Source: Dromaius novaehollandiae (Eukaryota; Chordata; Aves; Casuariiformes; Dromaiidae). Taken from it: a stretch of 64,000 bases of DNA. Within the stretch, counting starts at the first letter, position 1. Each line of letters opens with the position of its first letter. Where the stretch lies: NCBI RefSeq assembly GCF_036370855.1, contig NC_088099.1, forward strand, positions 146,337,017-146,401,016. Reading direction: 5' to 3'. Under the pieces are notes generated by a model. That model made no database searches and was not told where the DNA came from. It saw only the letters and a list, made by a program, of their open reading frames with translations. The translations under genes and the position numbers were made by a program. Of this stretch, positions 1 through 10,300 are shown one piece after another.

Positions 1-2222
1 ATTGGTCTTCCATCAGACCAATCATATGTAAGGTCAAATCTTACCACACAGATAGACCAATTCTTTCTTCCACTCCAAAAATCACTTCTCTGTTTTGAAA
101 CAAAGGAGTATGACTGGCAATCTTATCTGTTGGAAGGGCATGTAATTTATATCTGAATATTGAGTGATTTATATCTGAATGATGTTTGTTACAAGTTTCT
201 CATCTGCTAGTAAATATTTCTGCCCCGCACACATAAACAGACAAGCAGCATGAAATAAAAAGTGGTGGAAAGAATATATATAATCACATCCAAAACTAAC
301 TTGTATCTAAGTTACTCAGTCAGACAACTGCATGAAAAGATATCTTTGGAAACAAAAATAAGTAAAGCTACACTAAAGCAACTTCCTCCTTGGAAAGGAG
401 ACTAACACATTTGGGAAGAAGACTGTCTTGTTCCTGGGCAGTTTGCCATATGCTGGAAGAGAGACAGAAAAAAGAATATAAAAAGCAAAGGCACAGACAG
501 ACTGACATGCAAAACTACCAATACTGCATTCTAACATGTGTGTGAAAACATTTACCCTAAATTCAGCTTTAATTGCACTTGGCCACTTCCTTGAGGCTAA
601 GGCCACACTTTATCTGAGTTGGATACACCTATGAATAGCTCTAGTCCTCCTGTAAGTGACTAATAGATACAGGTCTTTATTTTACTTCTTGGCTTTGCCT
701 AAGTTTTCTCTTAGTTAAAAGGTATTTTTTTCAATTTAAATCTTAATTTAAATATGAGTGTTGACAGACAGGAACAAATGCTCACTTGTACTTCATTTCA
801 CATTTGAAGGAGGAAGAGTCAGGGAGAGGCCACACTTTCAGTAGTGCCAAAGATCATTCAAAGGGGATTTGGAAAGAATTCAGAATTCTCGTCTCAGAGG
901 TGCAACAGACAGTACATATGAAGCCAAGATGGCAACAAATTAAATATTCTAAACCCACAAGAACTGCGTTGTTCTATTCCACTGTTTCAGTGGGTGTCCT
1001 CCTTTTTCTGGGATTTTAACAGGGGCAATGCAGATGAATACTCAGATGAAGACTCCACATTTGACTGCCTGTTTTTCAGCAGGTCCATAAACCGAACTAC
1101 CTATGGGATCTAAGTTAACAGTATTCAGCTGTTTAGCTCTAGGCAGATTGCAGTTTTTCTTGTCCAGGAGCTCAGAAATCCTTAGCTTAAACACAAATTC
1201 TGGTCTTACAGAATTGAGGCCTTAAGGTAGGTGCTCTTTTTGAAGGTTCTAAGACTTGTGGCCTGTGACCCAAAGATGCCAAGTTAGCAACATATGGAAT
1301 TTCCATCCCTGAAGATACTCAAAATTCAACTGGATATGACCTGAAGTTAGTCCTGCTCTGAGTGAGGAGCTGGACTAGAGGAGGTCCTGAGGTCCCTTCC
1401 AACCTATATTATTCCATGATTCTATATCAGCACCAAGGGGAAATCTATTTATACCACCTTCAGACCTCCAGTCATCCCTTGAACTGGTCAATGGGAGCTC
1501 TAGCTAGAAACAAAAAATTTTACAAGAGAGCCTCAGCCATATCCAGCAGAGGTGCAGGTCTGTAGGCGTATTTTACCTGTGACATTCTAGTGCCCGCCTG
1601 AACTCAGACAGACATCTTGGTAAAAAATAAACTGAAGGTCACAAGTACCTTCCTTGTTACTCAATACACACAAGAGGATCTATACTCTGTGCAAAACATG
1701 TAATATATAAAAGTCACCAAGTAACTCTCCAGCAAGCAGAAAGACTCTATTAAGATTCCCCCTACTATCTACTGTAATCAGGTATGAAAGTCTTGGGCTT
1801 TTCCTCACACTATTTGCTAGATTGACCCCCGTGCTTAGTGTCCTATCCTTCTTGCAGTGCTTAATCTTCTTAGACAGGACTAGAGCAGGCTCAGGAAAAT
1901 TTAATTGCATATTTCACTTGCTATCAACTTACAGCTTGCCAGAACTTAGTCTTTCCTTCACCTGAGGAGAACAAAAAAAACAAGCACTTTGTTCACAGAA
2001 GTCTTACCCTCCAAGCAGGTCCTCCCTAAATATCCTCCTTCTCCAGCTTTGCTTTTTGCTTTTAGGTTACTTAAAAATATCACACACACCACCCTTTACA
2101 TCATCTGTTTTATACCAAATAATGTAGTCAACAATGCAACACAGCATACGCAAAATAATGATTTTTTTTTCATAGCTATATTTTAGCCAGGTGAATTTTA
2201 GGACAACAAAAGCATATTTTAC
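1..2222 (-). other. NDUFAF6 intron 3 (partial), noncoding
   Basis: This is AT-rich sequence downstream of coding exon 3 on the minus strand, starting at the donor 2222-2221 and running off the left edge. I looked for the next NDUFAF6 exon, expected to encode a segment near KRHNLTKRW, and found none. The only recognisable element is a CR1 3' fragment at 1293-1425. Short ORFs here resemble nothing known. Confidence 0.7.
1293..1425 (+). mobile_element. CR1 LINE 3'-end fragment
   Basis: The block shows the stereotyped order of the CR1 3' end: a 'ccatccctgaagatactcaaa' analogue of ttggagatattcaaa, then cctgctctgag, ggactagaggaggtcctgag, gtcccttccaacct, and a terminal attccatgattctat. Only about 130 bp of 3' UTR remain, typical of strong 5' truncation. 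It lies in NDUFAF6 intron 3, antisense to the gene. Confidence 0.85.
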
Positions 2223-2345
2223 CTTCCACAGTTCTATAGCAACAGGCTGATGTGGCGGCTTATCACAGTATATATCTTCCACAGCATTCCTCCAGAACTG
2301 CACTCGCATCAGACCTGTACCCTTCTGAGTTATGGAGTCTTTAAT
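2223..2345 (-). CDS. NDUFAF6: NDUFAF6 coding exon 3
   Basis: 123 nt, 41 codons in phase 0, residues 99-139. The acceptor is atatgtccttttcag/ATTAAAG and the donor GTGGAAG/gtaaaa. The peptide runs [18 protein letters not shown] then [23 protein letters not shown]. It contains the acidic, aromatic segment shared with the squalene/phytoene synthase-like fold and matches vertebrate NDUFAF6 at most positions. Confidence 0.92.
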
Positions 2346-5300
2346 CTGAAAAGGACATATCTGGAGTGAAATTACAGTCTCCTTAAGACACTCAGTCTAT
2401 CTACATTGAAAAGACAGACACAGGATAACCAAACTCAATAGAGAAAGTCCTCAGTTCTGAATTTACATTTATTCTTCATAAAGTATTCATACGCTATGGG
2501 GAGGGAAGAGGAGTGCGGGGCGTGTGGAAATCTTCATCAGAACCGCTATTTGAAAGCCATGGAAATTAAGGCCTGGGTGACTCTCACCTCATCTTTCCTT
2601 CCAGAAGGATAAGAAGTCATGGTAACAGTGGTGAGGGAGAGAGCACTGAGGGTTGCTGGAGGGAGCCAACAGGAGCTGCTTAGAAGTTTTGCCAGGTCAG
2701 CACATCTCTCAGATTCTCTTTTCTGGCGAATGTTACCAATTTTTGCGGTTACAGTGGCAGTCTCTGCCCACCTAGCAAAGGGAAGAGACTGCTGCCACTC
2801 CCCTCTCACATCTCTAATTACAGACTTCCCTCCCGGCAGCTTTTCTATTACTTAGCTTCTGCCAGCAAAGACCTGGGACTGATTATATCACCTAACTTTT
2901 TGATTGACCTTCTACAGATAGGATTTAGCTTCCCTTTTCAGATTCGGCCCTTGCATTTGAAGCCAGGACACAGATGCAATCACATAACAGTGTCAAGGAC
3001 TACAGCCTCTTTTTTATCATTTACTTTTGAAATGCACAACATAAAGGAGAAAAACTATATGCATAAACAAAGTAAACTGTAGGAGGCTGGCTACATCCCA
3101 AGGGCCATTCAAAAGCAGAGGTTTGTAGTGGATTACTTATTCATTGCCCTTTTTACTATGAAATGTTAATCTCAGCAAAAGCCCACCTACTACAATAATT
3201 AATAATCCTGAAATTGTTATTTTATATTTGCAAACTCTGGAAATGTATTTTAATACCTGCCTGAGCCAGTTCCACATTGAAAGCTCTCAAAGCAAAAGCA
3301 GAAGTTCGGGATTCTGCAGGCAAGAGCAGAGAACACAGAAATCCTTCATAGTCACGCTTTCTATAAAAGGACAAACAAAAAACATATTCTATGTACAGCT
3401 CAATGTAAACTGGGCATGCTGTTGCTTAGCACTTAACTCCTGATATAATAGCAGTAAGTTACAGCTCAACTTTAACTTCACAAAAATAGTAGCTTTTAAG
3501 CCTATTTTAAAATAAGGCAAACTCCTAGAGAGTGGGGGATGCAGTGTGAACTCTCAGAGCATTAGAGGGAAAATATGCACCTCTCAAATTCAGATCTCAA
3601 GTTATTTGGCTAAAGGCATGGAACAAGTCTGTGGCAGCACTGCAAATAGAATCCAGACTGCCTGACTTCCAGACTTCTTTTCTAAACATAAAACCACATT
3701 GCTTTAAGAGATTGTGCTTCTGAGCTTGGCAGAAGACCTCCTGCTTAACCAGTAAGTTTTTTTGTATTGGCAACTATATCCAAAGCATAAATGCGCTTCA
3801 GTGCGGCAGTTTTGCTGCAGGTAACCTGCCACCAATCTAGAGTGATATACCTTTGTTCGGCCACTGGGGTGTGCCATTAAGTTAAAAACAATCACAACAG
3901 AATGATTATAAACTGCAAAATCCTACATAACTCTATTAAAAACACTTGGTCATCTATGAAAAGCTAAGTTGCTTGTTTTGAACAGCATTTTTGTGGATTT
4001 TCTGATAGGCCTGTAACCTGATTCTTTATTAAAGAAAACTAGCAATTCCACGTTTATTCATTTTCACAAGATTTGCCATTCTTACATGTGCTCCTATTTC
4101 TTCTGAACATAAGCTTAAAATAGCAAAAACAAACCAAGGGTTACTGTTAGTTGCTATTTTTAGCATCGAACCTAAAGGAATTCAAATTTAAGGGGTTCTT
4201 ACCCCTACAAAACATAGCAGCTGATAACTAGCAAAAGCTTTGAGTTTTCACAGCTGTTGTGAAACCTCTTTTAGAGTCTGATGCAAATCCACAAGCATAT
4301 ACAGCAAAAGATGTTTGTGGATTTTAGTAGGCTTTGAAAGGCACATTAATAACAAAAAGCAGATGCGTTAAATCTCCCTCAATTAAGACACTTTTAGAAA
4401 AGTACTAGCAATGCAAAACCTAGTATTTTTTCTCCAGGTGGAGTGTAATAATATTCAGTATTGCCCATCATGGGCAGAGCTCCCAGGTTTACAGTCATGC
4501 ATTCCTGGTTCTAGTTACTCACTTTGACTGTTCATACAACAAAAAAACACACAACTACCTACAGAAAGGAAACAAATCACACAACTGAAGCAAACTAACT
4601 GCACAATAGATTTTTCTTCCCTCTATTAATTTTTTCAGTTGCCCTAAGCTTACAGATTAGGTGTAGCAAAAAGGAACCTAAAAAAAAAATCATAAAAAAA
4701 CATGAATTTTATGCTGACAGTGCCCCCTTGGGCACAATAGTAGAAAAGCAAATTAATTTTCTGGAACCTTCAGTTAACCCACAGTCTATAAAATAAAATT
4801 CTTATTGCCGTAGATCACGTTCCGCCCCAACTCTCTTCATGTATTAAGGTAGGGAATGAAGAAAGGAGGGAAGAGAACTTAAGTCTGATATCGAATATTT
4901 CAGTGGTCTCCCTCTCTTTCTTTACCCACAGAAGTAAGAAAATGTGGTTATAACAATTACTGGATTTCCAATATAATGAAAAATTAAAAGAATCTTAAGG
5001 GGAATTTCTTCCATATTCTTCCATATTATAAATCCCCATAATATCCTCAATTCATGAGCTCATCTTGCAGAGTCTGCTCTCATCATAAAAGGTATAAAAA
5101 GGATAAAAATCATAACCACAAGGGAAATATATTTTTAATGAAACAGCTTAAAACTACCTTTAAGAAAGTCATTTAACAGGAAAAAAAAAAAGAGAGAGAG
5201 AGGAAGGACATCTTGTGTACTGCAAGAAGTTGCAAAAATCTACATCATTAAAGCCCACATCAGTTCTGTTCTTGTTATGTTTTGTGGTATACCCATATTC

Positions 5301-7071
5301 AGGGCTGGAGAGCTGCTGAAGCTTGCACAGCCTGAAGTGATTTGTTTCTGTTTGAATACTAACTCCTTCATCTTAGAGTTTTTAAACATTTTATGATTTT
5401 TCATGCAATATATGAGCTACCACATAGCTCCAACTAAATGATAAAGAACATGCCAAAAGCATTCTTCATTTATTATTTTGAATGCTTGTGTATGTTTTCT
5501 AACTAGTCTTTTTCTATAAAATCTGTTTTAACAAAAGTAACAAAAAATTGTTTAAACCCAACCATCTTAGCTTTTGTACCTGGCAAGCCTGCTATCATTT
5601 TCAGTTATTTGTTACTGAAACCATTTTAACTGTGTATATTAATTGCACAAATGGTCTCTGATCTCCTAAGTAACAGCTGAATGCCAGGCAGAACAACCAG
5701 GAAAATTACAGCCACAATCTGAAGTTTTGGAAACTAAAATGCATACTAGTTGTGCATCTGAGGAGGTCTGCTGCTTGGCGCTTCACAGTAAATTTAAGAT
5801 TTTCACATTTTTCCTATTAGTTTTCACTCTTCAGCCATTACTTCTTATCACAAATACCTTTCTATCTTTCACAAGTGTTAGCTTGCAGAAATAAGATTAT
5901 CGCGCTCTGCTCTTTCTGTACACGCTCTGAAGCCTTCTCCCTGCTTTCGCCAACCTGGGACAACCGTATCCACGATGAAACTAACTGTCTTTCCGAAGAA
6001 CCTGTTTCACCTTTCCTTTGTGCTGCGTAACTCGCATGGACTAGAGACACCAACCAGCAGGCGCTGCGCGGTGCTCACAGCTCCCGAAGGGGCCAGGGGA
6101 CGTCCCTGGGCCTGGAGGTGCCCGAGCCGTGCTCCTGCTCCTCCTGGGCACTGCAGCTTTGACCAAAAACGGACTCTCTTGGAAACATGAAGACCTCCTC
6201 TGCATCCTGCGTTCAGATCACACAAGCTACTGAAGCTGTCTGCCCAACTGCTGCATTTCCTCTGCTTCTGTTTATTTTTCCAAGAGATACTTGGAAAACC
6301 TGGCTACTTCCCACTAGCCAAGAAGGCCTGATAATCCCTAGTATTTTTAAATGGTCATTTCAAAAAACTTTCTCTCCAAAAGGAGAGACAGCAAACTGAA
6401 GCATGCAGTATTTCGGGAGGAATGCAGCTGTGAAAGAAGCAAAAAAAAAGAAAAAAATTGCTGTTTGTACAGGTTAAATTACCCTTGGAGTTAAAACATT
6501 TATCTAACAGTTTCCACTACTTTTTTTTTTTTTTTTTAATAAACCAGGGGAGGTTTTTCCAAAAGCAACCCTACCCATTACCACCTGTAACTTCACTTGG
6601 TGGATGTATGGATTATTTTTGCCCTCGGGAGCTCCCAGGACGCGGGGATGAGGAACACCCAGCAGCCGGGCGGGAGGAAATCCAGCAGCCTTTTATTAAG
6701 AAGGGGAAAACATGCGAAACGGCCGAAAGCGGCGCCGTCCTCCTGCAAGGAAACGGACCTGCGCGCCCAGTACTGCGAGGGGAAAACGACCGCCCCGGGC
6801 CCGGTGGGAGGCGCCCGCCGGCTCTGCCTCCCGCAGCGGGCGGGATGGCGGCCGGGCCGCGCCCCCGCCGCACTCACCGCAGCAGCTCGGCGCAGTACTG
6901 CACTTCCCCTCCGGGCGCCGGCCGGCTCCCGGCCGCCGCCGCCGCCGCCCTGCCGCCGCCGCCGCCGCCGCCGAGCCGCGGCCGCAGGAGGAGCCCGCCG
7001 CGCGCAGCGGCTGCCCGCGCCAGGCGGCTGCAGGTCCGCGCGCCACCCAGCGCCATGGCGGCGGCCGCCAT
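2223..7071 (-). CDS. NDUFAF6: NDUFAF6, complex I assembly factor 6 (5' part of gene, coding exons 1-3; runs off left edge)
   Basis: NDUFAF6 is a mitochondrial inner-membrane-associated protein of the squalene/phytoene synthase-like family, needed for early assembly of respiratory complex I (family knowledge). Joining 6878-7071, 3261-3360 and 2223-2345 on the minus strand gives one open frame of 139 residues. Residues 1-~50 are Ala/Gly/Arg-rich without acidic residues, as expected of a mitochondrial presequence. Residues 58-139 match the vertebrate protein closely, including [36 protein letters not shown] and [13 protein letters not shown]. Splice phases agree at both junctions (split Arg codon at residue 65; phase 0 after residue 98). 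The remaining exons, roughly 190-200 residues from the family length, should lie left of position 1; I searched 1-2222 for the next exon and did not find it. Oddities: a GC-AG second intron, and Gly7/Ala6 runs in the presequence from CGG/GCC repeats. Confidence 0.93.
2346..3260 (-). other. NDUFAF6 intron 2 (GC-AG intron)
   Basis: 915-nt intron with donor gcaggt at 3260-3255 and acceptor ttttcag at 2352-2346 on the minus strand. Apart from its splice sites it contains no recognisable element. Confidence 0.8.
3261..3360 (-). CDS. NDUFAF6: NDUFAF6 coding exon 2
   Basis: 100 nt encoding residues 66-98, with the first base completing Arg65. The acceptor is ttttgtttgtccttttatag/AAAGCG. The peptide begins [17 protein letters not shown] and ends [11 protein letters not shown], both nearly identical to the vertebrate protein. 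The downstream donor is CTGGCTCAG/gcaggt, a GC donor rather than GT. It is the only choice that keeps frame with exon 3, because the GT four bases further on shifts the frame. Confidence 0.9.
3361..6877 (-). other. NDUFAF6 intron 1, noncoding
   Basis: 3.5-kb intron bounded by gtgagtg at 6877 and tttatag at 3361 on the minus strand. It holds an old SINE-like remnant (3599-3704), a 17-nt T run at 6521-6537, a short GA run near 5193-5202, and otherwise AT-rich sequence with nothing recognisable. Its first part (about 6640-6877) belongs to the CpG island. Confidence 0.7.
3599..3704. mobile_element. Ancient tRNA-derived SINE (MIR-like) remnant
   Basis: The order 'ttatttggctaaaggcatgg', 'acaagtctgtggcag', 'aatagaatccagactgcctg', 'acttccag' and 'aaaccacattgct' resembles old amniote MIR/tRNA-SINE copies (tggccaaggtcacacag, agtctgtggcag, gaacccagatctcctgac, accacactgcc). 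Divergence is high, so the family name is tentative. Confidence 0.5.
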
Positions 7072-7330
7072 GTTGCGGCCCGCCGCGCTCCGCCCTCCCG
7101 TCCGTCAGCGGTGGGCGAGCGGGGCGGCCCCTTCCCGCGCCCGGCGGCGCTGCGGCGCGGCCCGGCCGCGGCGGGAGGCAGAGCCGTTCCTGGCCCCCTC
7201 CCCGCCGGCCTGGGGGCAGCGCCTGTGCGGAAAATGGCCTTCCTCGAATATACTTTTTTTAGGGAAAATATCCTTGATTAGCCTCACCTCGCGCGAGCAG
7301 TGTTAGCCACGTCTCCTGCCCCGCCGCGGC
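6640..7330 (-). promoter_or_regulatory. NDUFAF6: NDUFAF6 CpG-island promoter and 5' region
   Basis: Dense CpG and GC-rich sequence spans coding exon 1 and about 260 bp upstream of the ATG. No TATA box is evident upstream of the start on the minus strand, as usual for housekeeping mitochondrial genes. On the minus strand AACATGGCGGC overlaps the initiation codon (7064-7074) and fits the YY1 consensus AANATGGCGGC. The transcription start cannot be fixed from sequence alone. Confidence 0.7.
6878..7071 (-). CDS. NDUFAF6: NDUFAF6 coding exon 1
   Basis: 194 nt: 64 codons plus two bases of an Arg codon. The ATG at 7071-7069 is the first in frame after an upstream GC-rich leader; a second in-frame ATG is residue 6. 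It encodes an Ala/Gly/Arg-rich presequence with a seven-Gly and a six-Ala run, then VQYCAELL, the start of the conserved domain. The donor is CTGCTGCG/gtgagtg at 6877. The trinucleotide runs make this exon prone to length variation. Confidence 0.9.
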
Positions 7331-10300
7331 TGGGAGGTGCTGGGAACGAGACCCCGCTCGGGTTACGCAGCACGGAGATTTCCCGAGAAAACACCGAAAA
7401 GTCACAATCGAGTCGGGTGTAAACGTTCAATAGGAAAAAATACCAGTAGGTGGCACTCAAGAATACGTGATTTGGATCCAGCGTTTTGGAGAAGCCATGA
7501 AGCCTTTTGTTGTCCTGCAAATGGCTTCCTTCCTGCGATCCCCTGCCTCAGTTTACCTGCGCGCCGAAAGCAGGCACAGTCGACATCAGTCTGAGCTGAA
7601 GTCCTCTGCCCTTTTGAAAATTAGACACTCAGGATTTTAAACTGGGCACCCAAAAATCTGAGGAATCTGAATTTCTCTTGCTCCTTTTGGCAGCATGAGG
7701 CGGGTGGGTTACGGGAGCAGGCCACAGGGCTGGGACTGTGGTGCAAGGCTGCGGGGCTCAGGGCCGGTTTGCTGTGAGACGACACGGTTCTGCTCAGGCA
7801 TTGCCGCCAACTTAAGGTCTCTGTGTTCAGCAGAGCATTTTGTTTCGGTTTTGCAGCAGGCAGTCCCTAGTTCCTCGTCTTGGATGAGATACTCTTCATG
7901 CTGTATAATCTGGCTGGAGTTTATGCAGAGGACTCGCTACAAGGAGAATTGTTGTCTTAAGGCAGCAGTCCCAAACTCTCCCTTTGGTTAGACGCAACAC
8001 AGCAATAGTCTTATGTAGACCACTGTTCAGCAAGGGAATGCGCTACAGAGAATATAATGCAGCAGCAAGGCCTAAGCCATTGTGGCATGAGAATATAAGA
8101 GGCAAGGCTTGAAGGGAGACCTAACATATTCAGCCAACTGGTATGGTTGGAAAAATGTCACAAGCTTTGAGGTACACGCTGGGTGTCACAGCTGGCACCT
8201 CAGTCACACGCAGCCGTGGGAAAGGGCTGCAGTCAGCTACCAGGGCCTCTGAGCACACGCCTGGTACGCTCTGCAGACTGCTTCCTCTCACCCTTCCTGC
8301 ACCAGTACTGCAAACGGTCTTCAGCAGAGGAAATCTGACTCAGGCTAGGTTAGCTCAGCAGAGAGCGCCCACGCTGCAGGAGCAGTGTCTGAGCGACTGC
8401 GCTGGATCCACGCTCTCGGCCGTGAGTACACCGAACACTGCTCTTCAGGAGCTGGTTTACTGCAGTAAGCTGATTCACTTTACTGACCCTTTTCCAGTGA
8501 TCGCTGCAGAAAGTCTGTTCTTTCCAGGTACCTCAGGGAAAAGTTGGAAAGGTATTGGAGGGTTTGTAGGATGGAAGCAAAGCTAACTTACATGTGCTCC
8601 ACAGAAGGGTTAGGTTAGTCACAGGTAGAGTAGTTGTGCTCCCTCAAAGTCTGGCCTATGTGGGGATAAGCCAATAAATTAATATAAAAGTACCACCATG
8701 TTTAAGAGCTGTTTCATCTTAATGCTAAGCCAGCCCAACTTACTGGCTAGTTATTACCAAAAGCAGCAGGCCGGCTTTCCTTTCTATCCCCAGCCTTGCC
8801 ATTCTCCTTCCTGGTGCCAGCTCTGACCTTCGTTTTATAGCATGGCGAGCAGATTCAGGGAGTTAAACCAGGAAAAAAAACATTCAGTATTCTCTTTCAG
8901 TTTTCCTGAGTTATTTTCCTGCCAGTTTGGTGCTTTGAATCAGCTCACTTTGTGGGGTAAGGGGCATCAGAGCCAGCACCAGGCATGAGCACAAGCAAGG
9001 GGCTATGAGCTGGAGAGGCAGCAGGATCCCCCCATTTGTGGACAGTGATACATATATGTTCATCAGCCTGGCCATAACGTGAAGCCATATGGTAAATATG
9101 GGGGAAGTTTTGAGCGGGGAGCAACAGTCAAGCTGTAAGGCATCTGCTTGGAAATGAGAGCAAGCCTTTATTTTGTGCCATGCCAAGACAACTCAGAAAA
9201 AAGGAGAGTGAGGTTAGGAATATCACTTAAACATTATTTATTTAATTGATTTGTGGATCTTGCAGGTTTATCCTGAGTCTTTCTTCTTCCCTTTCTCTCA
9301 TCTCTAAAGTTCTCTTTGTCTTAAAACTCTGGACCTTGTTGTAAACCTTGCTATGCCTTGAGCAGGATTTATTGTTTGTCAGGGCACCCAAAGGAGGTCA
9401 TTTAGCTTTGGCAGATTTCTGGGTGGAGGCTGAAACTGCAGTTGTTTAGGTTTTCACAGAGGACCCCTAGATAAATGAATCCAGCTCTTTCAGCTGCTGC
9501 CAATTCCTGGCAGAAGGGTTACATAAACATACTCTAAACCTCAAGAGTATTATAAATAAATCTTATAAAATATTAACTTTTGTTAATCTCAGAACCGAAT
9601 GGTGTTAAACTGATTTAAACCCTTAGTAAGAAAAGAATAAACTAGGTGTTGCATAAAAAACAACAATCCTGACCTCTTTCTCAGTGCACTGACATTTGTT
9701 TCTTATTGTTCTGTACCTTTAATGTTCTCATTAAATTACAATTTTTTTCTTTAAACAAATACTTCATGTATCATGTATAATAATTGAAAAAGCTTCTTCA
9801 AGTCTGTATTGATTCTAATGTTAGCCTTTTGTGTTGCCACTGCAGTGAAAATGGCGATTTGATTTAATGTTTTACTGAGTTATTTTTAACACTGTACATG
9901 AATATTCAAGCTTAGTAAGAGGCTTCTACAAACTCCTTTTTAGTGTATCATTGTGTTAAAGAGCTAATTTCATCACCCTTTCCAATCTCTCTCTCAAAAG
10001 CTGAAAGGTAATTGTTTCTGATTCCTACTTCTTTCTAAAGTATTTTGTCAAACTCACTCCTCAGATAAAACTTAATTCCCAGGGCTGAAATTCCAGTGAC
10101 AGCAATGGCTGGTTTCAGTAGGAATAATTCAATTACAATTGTTCTAACACAGAATTTCTGGGGAAAAAAAAGTGTTTCCTGTCAGAAAATACTGATCAGT
10201 TATAGCCAACTCTTGTAAAACCATCCAGACTAGTTTTGACCAGGTGATGTTTCTTGTCAACACATAAAGGAGAAAAAGACACCCTCAGCTATCCCATGAC

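Noticed and set aside
3255-3260. Treating GT at 3256-3255 as the normal NDUFAF6 intron 2 donor
   Set aside because: It adds four bases and creates a stop codon at the start of exon 3; the GC donor restores the conserved protein exactly.
6458-7306. Overlapping plus-strand frames of 189-282 codons at the NDUFAF6 island
   Set aside because: They are antisense shadows of the GC-rich first exon with low-complexity composition.
8143-8586. 147-codon plus-strand frame in intergenic DNA
   Set aside because: No domain, no splice or promoter context, and a length compatible with chance.
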